This document shows positions 56,734 through 64,000 of a stretch of DNA of 64,000 bases, piece after piece (the first letter of the stretch is position 1; each line of letters begins with the position of its first letter). The notes beneath the pieces are model-generated. The model made no database searches. It was not told the origin of the DNA and was given only the letters and a program-made list of their open reading frames with translations. Source of the DNA: Tubulanus polymorphus (lineage: Eukaryota > Nemertea > Palaeonemertea > Tubulaniformes > Tubulanidae); contig NC_134025.1 in assembly GCF_964204645.1 (NCBI RefSeq), positions 20,180,001-20,244,000 of the forward strand. The letters run 5' to 3'. Made by a program: the position numbers and the translations under genes.

Positions 56734-59388
56734 TCAGTACAGATATGGGTACAGCCTACTGGCATCAGCCAATAGCGAATTCCTGGGAATCCCCACCGAA
56801 TAGTCTGGTGGCGACAGATCGCCGCCAGGGGAAGCTGTGAGTGCCAGTATACCGGGCCCATGCTCAGTCCGAGCCTCATCATGTATAACCACGATCTCGG
56901 GTTCCACAGACGAAACTGTCAGCTGGGTCGCTTCTCGTAGTTCGGTAGTAAACGACCGATAAACCGCAACAACCACAACCTTACTCGGAACTGACACGAG
57001 CTGTCTCATTGTGAAGAGACTTACTCGTAGGGGAACCGAGCAGGAAGTCGGCAGATTATACATCGTCCCTTGCGAACAAGTCAGTTGCTTAGCCTGCCAG
57101 GTTAAGTTCAAGCGGGCGACTCCACAAATGACTCGCAACGCAACCTTAGTAAGAGCTGGAGGCTCGAAACAACATCTCGTTTCACAACCGGACAATGTTA
57201 GTAGAGGCAAGTCCAATGTCTGAATTCCATTCTTAAGCCTTATGGCTAGCCTAACCGGATATTTTCCCGGTGAACAAGGTGCAGGCAAACAGTGTCGGCA
57301 CCTATAGCACATAGCACGCAATAAAGGTCTGAACACAATTATAACTATACCTACTACAATAACTAAGAACAGGACGACATCGACGCGCACATTCTTGGCT
57401 GTGACAACCTCCCGAATGACCGTATTATTCCAGCCACCTCGTTGTAGGTCATGGATAGCGGGGTGAACAGTCACCATAGCTTCAGCGGTCGGAAGAAGTC
57501 CTGCTCCCAGAATTGATAAGGACCCTTGCGACTTTAGCAAAACGAATATTGAGAGCAGCATGCTGCCCGCAGAGAGACCAATAGCGAGCCAAGTGAGCCA
57601 CCCTGTACCGGTTCCAGACGAAATAACAGGTTCAGAATGATCAAATAAAGCGTCTGCTTGCGATCGGTACAGTTTAGCGTCAGTTTGAACGGTTCTTGCT
57701 AACTTTTTGAAATCCATGCTAAATTTAGTGTCCACCGCAGCCACTTTTGACCAGTTATTAGCCTTGAAATCCAAACTAGGCAGCGGTGCGTATGGCGTGC
57801 CCTGGAACATTGTCGCTCCAGTAACGTTGGACACTACATTCTTTGAAAAGAAACTATGTAGGACTGGTAAATTAACAGCGTGCGCAATGGTCACCGTGTC
57901 TTGGTTAATACATTTGTTAATTCTACCGGGCACAAAAAATTTTGATCCACGCAATGCACATGCACACCCAATTTTTACCAAACAAAAACGACATGCTTTT
58001 ATTGCTTTTGGTGACTTGCCAGGGCAGGCGAGAGTCCAAAAATCGTCAGTGCCTGAAACAACAAAGTAGCCATCCCCTACGTCGACTGCCAGTTCGGCCA
58101 GGCCCTGGACCTCATACCGTATGTGGCATAATGCTAGCACCTGTGAGGGTTTATCGAAGAAAAGGCTACTCAGGCATGATTCTACGGTTGCTTCGCGCAT
58201 GGACACGCGCTGCCGGCAAGTCATCACATCGGTTCCATAACAAGTAGCAAATATATCGTGACCCATTTCAGTGTAGTAACTACCGTCCCTAGTAGCGCCA
58301 AAATAAGGGGCTGTACCAACAATCATTGAAGTGTTATAGGACGTTGCGTTTATTGGCACTGGCATTAAGACAACCGAGTATAAATCAAAATATGTCTGAC
58401 CAGATTGCAAGGGGATTTTGATTGATATGTAAACAAATTTATCGGTCTTAGTAAAGCACACATCCTTAACTATGTAATAATAGCCTACATCCCTATTAGC
58501 TATTGAAAACCCAGAATGCATCCTATTCAATTTTTCGGACACATCGTCAAGAACCTTCGAAACCATTTTTGGATTAACCAGGGCTCTAGGCAAATATCCC
58601 TCCAATAACTTTTCAACCCCCTGCAACCACTCACTGGAAACTGCCGTCAGTCGTTCCACTAGGATGATATTTCTTATTGTCATGTCAGACGCCAATGCTA
58701 GCATACTCGCATCGACACTTTGCTTTAGCAGTGTCGTTCGAATTGATTTAAGTTCTTTTGAATTGGCCACGTATGCAGAGGTCAGGCTACTGATTCGTTT
58801 GTCAGTCGCGTTAATAAATGAAGAGAGTGTCCCCTGTATGTGGGTGATTTGATCCGAATTCAACTTGACTATTTTTTCTACTTTTTCGACGTGATTTTCT
58901 ACTTGCTGAACTTCATCTTCGGTAGCAGTACCGAACAAGGAAGACGAAATCGATCCGATAAATGAAAGTGGTGCACGTTTGACCCTGCGCCCACTGGCGT
59001 GTCGTTTCTTTCGTGAGTCGGTATCTGCAGCATCAGGTATCATTTGTCTCATATCAGCCAATTGTCCCCTGATATGGGTCAACGTGTCTAACTGTAGGCG
59101 ATGCGCCTCACGAAACATTTCCAAATAGCCGGAGCAGTGAGAACGAAGTTCTGGCTGGACAAGAGAACAGCGTAGCCGCAAGCCTTTACTCGGGGGGTCA
59201 TTAACAACTAGCCATGGTATCGCGAACGTGTGAAACCAGGCACTGTCGCCATTATGGACTCCTCCAATCCGATGAAAGGCGACACCATAGTTTGGCCTCA
59301 AGACCGTCGAGGGCATCAGACAATAGGCCGACGACCATATGGCCACCAAGATTACGACAATTTGCATCCTGAAAAATAGGGATAGCAA
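56734..59388 (-). CDS. env: Envelope glycoprotein of an endogenous Ty3/gypsy retroelement, F-type fusion protein
   Basis: An intact 884-codon frame in the env position, 25 bases after pol and in another frame. The likely start is the second methionine (59367, codon 8), because a strong acceptor (CTATTTTTCAG then G) ends directly before it; the product is then 877 aa and begins with a signal peptide (IVVILVAIWSSAYC). Numbered from the first Met: furin-type site RVKR at 135-138, then a glycine- and serine-rich hydrophobic fusion-peptide-like segment (APLSFIGSISSSLFG) and a coiled-coil region to about 205. This layout is that of errantivirus and baculovirus F proteins. Many cysteines follow. A membrane segment lies at 597-619 and a second at 669-687. 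The last about 195 residues form an unusually long extension with a PPDY motif. Function as a fusion protein is inferred from layout only. Confidence 0.82.
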   Translation of the reverse strand: MLSLFFRMQIVVILVAIWSSAYCLMPSTVLRPNYGVAFHRIGGVHNGDSAWFHTFAIPWLVVNDPPSKGLRLRCSLVQPELRSHCSGYLEMFREAHRLQLDTLTHIRGQLADMRQMIPDAADTDSRKKRHASGRRVKRAPLSFIGSISSSLFGTATEDEVQQVENHVEKVEKIVKLNSDQITHIQGTLSSFINATDKRISSLTSAYVANSKELKSIRTTLLKQSVDASMLALASDMTIRNIILVERLTAVSSEWLQGVEKLLEGYLPRALVNPKMVSKVLDDVSEKLNRMHSGFSIANRDVGYYYIVKDVCFTKTDKFVYISIKIPLQSGQTYFDLYSVVLMPVPINATSYNTSMIVGTAPYFGATRDGSYYTEMGHDIFATCYGTDVMTCRQRVSMREATVESCLSSLFFDKPSQVLALCHIRYEVQGLAELAVDVGDGYFVVSGTDDFWTLACPGKSPKAIKACRFCLVKIGCACALRGSKFFVPGRINKCINQDTVTIAHAVNLPVLHSFFSKNVVSNVTGATMFQGTPYAPLPSLDFKANNWSKVAAVDTKFSMDFKKLARTVQTDAKLYRSQADALFDHSEPVISSGTGTGWLTWLAIGLSAGSMLLSIFVLLKSQGSLSILGAGLLPTAEAMVTVHPAIHDLQRGGWNNTVIREVVTAKNVRVDVVLFLVIVVGIVIIVFRPLLRAMCYRCRHCLPAPCSPGKYPVRLAIRLKNGIQTLDLPLLTLSGCETRCCFEPPALTKVALRVICGVARLNLTWQAKQLTCSQGTMYNLPTSCSVPLRVSLFTMRQLVSVPSKVVVVAVYRSFTTELREATQLTVSSVEPEIVVIHDEARTEHGPGILALTASPGGDLSPPDYSVGIPRNSLLADASRLYPYLY
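59368..59380 (-). promoter_or_regulatory. Splice acceptor for env mRNA
   Basis: The pyrimidine tract CTATCCCTATTTTTCAG ends at 59369, with the exon beginning G-ATG. This fits expression of env from a spliced subgenomic RNA, as in errantiviruses and retroviruses. The matching donor would be upstream of the window. Confidence 0.6.
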
Positions 59389-59413
59389 GAATCAGTAATC
59401 TCGAAACCACGTA

Positions 59414-62400
59414 CTAGTCGTCTCTTTCTCGACGTCTCTTCTTATTTTTACGAGTTTTTCGCTTCACTTTAGCGGCATGGTCATCCCAATAGGCTCGAAT
59501 GATTTCAGGAGGCAGGTTTTCGGCTGGCTCAAACGTGTTCTCATTATCGTCATAGCCAACCCATTTTATAAGATATTTCAGAATGCCTTTCTCTTTTTTG
59601 TGACGAATCACTCGTTCTACGTAATAGATTGGCTCAACCGGATTCGCAGGCTGATTTCGATCGCCCGGATCATCCGGTGCGAGGACAGGCCCCTCCTCAG
59701 GTTGATCCCCGTCCTCCCTGTCAATAGGTGGATTCTCAGGTATGTCGTCCTCGAGCGGCCTAATGTCCGTTGAAAAGAAATGCTTCAATCTATTACAATG
59801 TACTGGGACGGCCAACTCTTGATTCCTCTCATTCTCCAAAATGAAAGATACAGGAGAAATCTGTCGGACAATTCGATAAGGGCCCGTCCATTGATGAAGC
59901 AATTTCTTACTAAGCCTCTTTATTTTCTTTGGAGTGAATAGCAACACTTGATCACCTACTGCGAAATTTGGGGGAACGGCAGTCCTGTCGAAACGTTCCT
60001 TCATCTTCTCCTGCGCCTTTTTGATATTAGCCTTGGCCAACTTCCTGGCCTCTTTTAACTTTGGCAACATTGCTTGGACAAAGCCTCCTGCATCAAAGTA
60101 AACGTCCCTCGGATTAAGTAAAGCAACGTCCATCGGCAACCTCGGTTCTCGGCCATACATGAGGTAGAATGGCGAGTATTGCGACGTATCCGAAGCTGGA
60201 CTTACCCGATATGCAAATAGAATGGGGTAAAGGTATTCGTCCCAATCGGTTTGGCGTTCATTGCAGTACATGCTCAGAGCCTTGACAATCACAAGATTCA
60301 TGTGCTCGACTTGTCCTTGAGTTTGTGGTCTATACGCACTGGACCGTGCCCGTGGCGTATTACATAGCCGCGAAACCTCGCTGACTAATTTACTCAGGAA
60401 ATTTGTTCCGCGATCGCTCTGCAAAACAGAGGGCGCCCCATGGCGACAAATGATTTGTTCATAAAAGATCGTAGCGACCGTCGTGGCTTCTTGGTTAGTC
60501 ATAGCAAAAGCTTCAACCCACTTTGTAAGATAGTCGACAAAGACCAATATGTATTTATTTCCCGAGTCCGTTGTTGGAAAAGGACCACAGACATCCATTG
60601 AGACTCTATCCCACGGCCCTGTGACAGCTATGGGGTTAACCGGGGCCCTAATGGGCTTCCCTGGCTGATTCTTAGTCGCACAGTCCTTACAGGATTTAAT
60701 CCAATTTTCAACGTCTCGATACATACCATGCCAGTAATACCTTGCTCGCAAGGTTTCGTAGGTCCGTTTGTGACCCAAGTGACCGCCAGTCATTGAATCA
60801 TGACCAGCCTCTAACATTTCCGCATACATACTTTTAGGTATGACCAACTGACGAGGCCCATCAGCCTCAATTTTCTTTTTAGAGTCCACATGGTAAAGAA
60901 CTCCATCATCGTCAACAAAGAAGTAGTCTGACTGCAAGATAATTCTCCGGGCTTCCTTGTCATCATCTGGCAAGGTACCATCAAGTAAATAGTCTATAAG
61001 ACACACTAATTGTAAATCAGACCGCTGGAGCTCGCCCATGTTGACGGGTACAGGCCGCTCATTGTCAGCCTCGAGAGCACACGTGTCGATAGTGTCTTCC
61101 ATACTATCAGAGATGGGATACGGGCGACGAGAGAGCCCATCGGCGTTCCCGTTTGCCTTGCCTGGACGATGCGATATGGAGTAGTCAAATTGCTCTAAGT
61201 AGAGTGCAATACGGCCAACACGACCCGAAAGTGTTTTCATGGTCTGAAGATACCGTAAGCAACTGTGGTCTGTGATAATCTCGAAATGATATCCCCGTAA
61301 GTAGGGTTCAAACTTTTTGACTCCTGCTGCAACAGCTAAGAGTTCACGGTCCGTTGTAGAATAATTTTTCTCCGCTTTATTCAATCCTCGCCCCGCATAT
61401 GCAATTGCTCTTTCTTGCCCATCCTGGACCTGCGCCAGGACCATGCCGATACCTTCATCGGAGGCATCAGTATATAATAAAAATGGCGATGCCCCATAAA
61501 TGGGGAAGGCCAATACTGGGGCTTCGAGCATCGCTTGCTTAAGGGTGTCGAAAGCCTGTTGACAAGAAGCGTCCCATCTATACGGCACGCCTTTCTTAGT
61601 CAACTGGTGTAAGGGGGCCGCCATAGTGCTGTAACCTTTACAAAAACGCCGATAATAATTGGTGAACCCCAGAAAACTTCGTAGTTCTTTTAAAGTCGTG
61701 GGGACAGGCCATTCCTGTACGGCTGCTACCTTTTCCGGGTCAGTAGCGATCCCGTCCTTAGATATTCGATGCCCAAGGAAGTCAATGGTTTTGACAGCAA
61801 ACCGACATTTCTTGGGATTTAGGCGAAGGCCTGACTCACGAAATCGATCGAAAATTTGAGCCAGGTGAATTAAATGACCATCAAAAGAATTCGAGTAACA
61901 GATAATATCGTCCAAATATACTAGACAAAATTTCCCAACCAAGTCTCTCAGCAGACCACCAGTCAACCGCTGAAAGGTAGATGGCGCCGATTTCAGACCA
62001 AATGGGAGTACCTTAAATTCCAAAAGAGACGACTGTGTTATAAAAGCAGTCTTATCCCTACTGGCCTCGTCAACTTCAACTTGCCAGTAGCCACTCAGAA
62101 AATCAAGTGAGCTAAAGAATGTAGGTGCCGCTTGACCAACCTGAGCCAAGAGATCATCGATTCTAGGCAGGGGAAAAGAGTCTGAACGGGTGACAGCATT
62201 CAATCCCCGGTAGTCAACACAGAATCTCCACTTGACATCTCCGTCCGGGCTCTTCTTCCGAACGAGAACGACCGGGGCAGCCCATGGGCTAGTACTATGC
62301 TGTACTATCCCCATGTCTAACATCTGTTTGACATGCGTGTCAATAACTTCTTGCATGGCCGGAGAGGCTCTATAAGGCCTTTTCCGAATTGGGGCCGCGT

Positions 62401-63970
62401 CCCCTGTGTCAATGACGTGTTTGACTAAGTCAGTTTTACCAAGTTCGTCCGGTGTTCGTGCAAAAATGTCCCGATACGATCGTATTAGTTCAAGAAGTTC
62501 CGCTTTCTGTGATACAGAAAGGTCCGAGTCTGACATATCTATTTCCGGTATCCCAATGTCAGCAGATGTCTGAGGGTAGTCCACATGTGTGACAGACACC
62601 TCTGGAGGTCGGGTCAGCTGTCCCGAATTCCCTTCATTCTTCAGGGATTGGTCAAGTGACCACCCATCTGTCCATAAGTGGCCAAGACACATATCCTCAT
62701 AGAGGGTGACATGTCGTGATGTGGGATTCATGACCCGAACCGGAATGCCTGATTGCGTAACGTCGACAACTGACCTTGCACTCATAAGATCATGTGCCCT
62801 TAATTGATTTGCCGGCTCAAAGACTGCCACCGATGCTTGTGTCCTGTCAATCGAGTACTTTCCGTCTATGATGACCTCACATGAGGGGGGAATGACAGTC
62901 ATTTGCGTAACCTTGACGGACGAAGACTTGCCCAAATTGACAGTATTGTTGAAGTAAATTGCATCGGCCCCTGGTAACAAAAGGGCCTTTCTTGCATAAT
63001 CAATAACTGCCTGGTTTTGTTCTAAGAAATCAGCTCCAAGAATTACATCGGACGTGATACCGTCTACCACGTACATAGAGTGCGTAATTTCCAAATTGCC
63101 TAACACAAAATCCACAGAAATAACTCCTCTCAGGTCAAATTTAGTTCCATCTACCCCACGGGCAGATTGGAATTGACCGACCTGCAAAGGGCCATTTGAT
63201 ATCTGAGGATGAGTCGTAAAATAATCGTTCGATAATACAGATATTTCGGCGCCCGTGTCGATCAAAATACTTAATGGTGTCCCCGAATGGCTACCTGTCA
63301 CTCGGTTAGCGACAGTTGCCATGATCGACGGGGAATAAACCTCTTGTTCAACAGGATTATTCTGACTAGAAAGAGACCATATGTCGTTGGTTGGCGTGTC
63401 ACCTAACGTCGTCGTAATAGGCGGAAGTTGTTCCTGACAGTGAATAGTAGGTTGAAACTCGGAGTTCGAATCTCCTATTCCAACATTGTCATTGGTTGGC
63501 ATAATTGGTTCAGACGTGGGGACAACCTGACCTCCGTCCCGTACGATGGACATTTCATTACCGAATAACCGACAACAATTTTCCGATGTTGACACCTGAT
63601 TCGATACATTCGATACGACAGTCTCCGTATCATGATGATCATTACGACATTCCGACCGTGAACTGTTATTACTTAAATCAACTGACACTAGGTCACATTG
63701 TACCGCTGATTCGGAAGTTACCGGGTACTTATACTGATCAAGAGTGCGTTCGTGACAATTCAATTGAGACTTCTTATCTCTAAAAAGGTCATCTTCTGCC
63801 GAATCCGTCGGACCATTAACCCCTCTAGGGTGTGACCTATCAACACTAATATTGTCACCCGAGCACGCCATATCCGCACGTACCTCCTGCAATTCAACCG
63901 GATCGCTAAATGTGACCCTCCTGTGTCTTTTTATAGGCTCTCTAGTAACCGACAACTGGGAATTATTCAT
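59414..63970 (-). CDS. pol: Ty3/gypsy Pol polyprotein with chromodomain (PR-RT-RH-IN-CHD)
   Basis: A 1,518-codon open frame. It stays open to the right edge (positions 63971-64000 add ten codons), so the true start may be outside the window. Order by residue: a low-complexity N-terminus (1-205, no zinc knuckle); aspartic protease with DTGA at 238-241 and ILGADFL near 312; reverse transcriptase about 500-720 with YLDD at 685-688; RNase H starting TDASD near 834; integrase with zinc residues H1057, H1064, C1094 and C1097, and D1126, D1186 and E1222 (D,D-35-E spacing); a GPY motif near 1363; and a chromodomain about 1447-1500 (KYLIKWVGYDDNENTFEPAE). The tail is very basic (KRKTRKNKKRRR). No stop or frameshift interrupts it. 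A chromodomain plus a downstream env is unusual for Ty3/gypsy elements. gag is presumably beyond 64000. Confidence 0.93.
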   Translation of the reverse strand: MNNSQLSVTREPIKRHRRVTFSDPVELQEVRADMACSGDNISVDRSHPRGVNGPTDSAEDDLFRDKKSQLNCHERTLDQYKYPVTSESAVQCDLVSVDLSNNSSRSECRNDHHDTETVVSNVSNQVSTSENCCRLFGNEMSIVRDGGQVVPTSEPIMPTNDNVGIGDSNSEFQPTIHCQEQLPPITTTLGDTPTNDIWSLSSQNNPVEQEVYSPSIMATVANRVTGSHSGTPLSILIDTGAEISVLSNDYFTTHPQISNGPLQVGQFQSARGVDGTKFDLRGVISVDFVLGNLEITHSMYVVDGITSDVILGADFLEQNQAVIDYARKALLLPGADAIYFNNTVNLGKSSSVKVTQMTVIPPSCEVIIDGKYSIDRTQASVAVFEPANQLRAHDLMSARSVVDVTQSGIPVRVMNPTSRHVTLYEDMCLGHLWTDGWSLDQSLKNEGNSGQLTRPPEVSVTHVDYPQTSADIGIPEIDMSDSDLSVSQKAELLELIRSYRDIFARTPDELGKTDLVKHVIDTGDAAPIRKRPYRASPAMQEVIDTHVKQMLDMGIVQHSTSPWAAPVVLVRKKSPDGDVKWRFCVDYRGLNAVTRSDSFPLPRIDDLLAQVGQAAPTFFSSLDFLSGYWQVEVDEASRDKTAFITQSSLLEFKVLPFGLKSAPSTFQRLTGGLLRDLVGKFCLVYLDDIICYSNSFDGHLIHLAQIFDRFRESGLRLNPKKCRFAVKTIDFLGHRISKDGIATDPEKVAAVQEWPVPTTLKELRSFLGFTNYYRRFCKGYSTMAAPLHQLTKKGVPYRWDASCQQAFDTLKQAMLEAPVLAFPIYGASPFLLYTDASDEGIGMVLAQVQDGQERAIAYAGRGLNKAEKNYSTTDRELLAVAAGVKKFEPYLRGYHFEIITDHSCLRYLQTMKTLSGRVGRIALYLEQFDYSISHRPGKANGNADGLSRRPYPISDSMEDTIDTCALEADNERPVPVNMGELQRSDLQLVCLIDYLLDGTLPDDDKEARRIILQSDYFFVDDDGVLYHVDSKKKIEADGPRQLVIPKSMYAEMLEAGHDSMTGGHLGHKRTYETLRARYYWHGMYRDVENWIKSCKDCATKNQPGKPIRAPVNPIAVTGPWDRVSMDVCGPFPTTDSGNKYILVFVDYLTKWVEAFAMTNQEATTVATIFYEQIICRHGAPSVLQSDRGTNFLSKLVSEVSRLCNTPRARSSAYRPQTQGQVEHMNLVIVKALSMYCNERQTDWDEYLYPILFAYRVSPASDTSQYSPFYLMYGREPRLPMDVALLNPRDVYFDAGGFVQAMLPKLKEARKLAKANIKKAQEKMKERFDRTAVPPNFAVGDQVLLFTPKKIKRLSKKLLHQWTGPYRIVRQISPVSFILENERNQELAVPVHCNRLKHFFSTDIRPLEDDIPENPPIDREDGDQPEEGPVLAPDDPGDRNQPANPVEPIYYVERVIRHKKEKGILKYLIKWVGYDDNENTFEPAENLPPEIIRAYWDDHAAKVKRKTRKNKKRRRERDD

Positions 63971-64000
63971 CCAGCTGTCCTCAAAATTGGATCCCCGATC

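Overview
The window is animal nuclear DNA: split genes with GT-AG introns, orthologues of animal proteins, and a very high load of eukaryotic transposable elements. The element mix (IS3EU-like, Helentron-like, pogo, hAT and MULE DNA elements, a CR1/Jockey-group LINE, and an env-bearing Ty3/gypsy element) suggests a marine invertebrate, perhaps a spiralian. I cannot name the species from sequence alone.

Host genes. (1) 741-1959, plus strand: the last two coding exons of FBXO28, an F-box protein; its upstream exons lie outside the window. (2) 6103-12876, minus strand: a complete five-exon steroid 5-alpha-reductase gene (SRD5A1-like, 273 aa), tail-to-tail with FBXO28. (3) About 28201-48188, minus strand: a MAP3K8 (Tpl-2/Cot)-like protein kinase rebuilt from seven confident exons plus one or two upstream exons. 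Its first coding exon was not found, and several kinase motifs deviate from the norm.

Mobile DNA by region. 2.9-5.9 kb: short terminal-inverted-repeat elements. 6.7-9.7 kb: a large imperfect palindrome of two head-to-head Helentron-like non-autonomous elements inside SRD5A1 intron 4. 10-12.5 kb: MITEs. 13.5-21.5 kb: five copies of one family beginning TACGGAAGCG. Four are intact with 6-bp target duplications, and one of these is a 4.2 kb element carrying a broken IS3-type transposase. An AT-rich island with two converging virus-like small ORFs sits among them. 20.9-22.7 kb: a decayed MULE transposase split by one of these MITEs. 22.8-23.6 kb: tandem repeats, one with telomere-like TTAGGG words. 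25-35 kb: an inverted pair of 1-kb repeats and a long TATG/TA microsatellite. 36.6-40.0 kb: a young 1,417-bp tandem array. 43-49.6 kb: more Helentron-like copies and MITEs. 50.7-54.0 kb: a decayed LINE.

54.0-64.0 kb: the 3' part of a largely intact Ty3/gypsy-type endogenous retroelement on the minus strand. It has a pol ORF (protease, RT, RNase H, integrase, chromodomain) followed by a long env ORF whose N-terminal half looks like the F-type fusion glycoproteins of errantiviruses and baculoviruses. gag and the 5' LTR should lie beyond the right edge. Both ORFs are open, so the insertion looks young. A chromodomain integrase combined with an F-type envelope that has a long C-terminal extension is the most unusual feature of the window.
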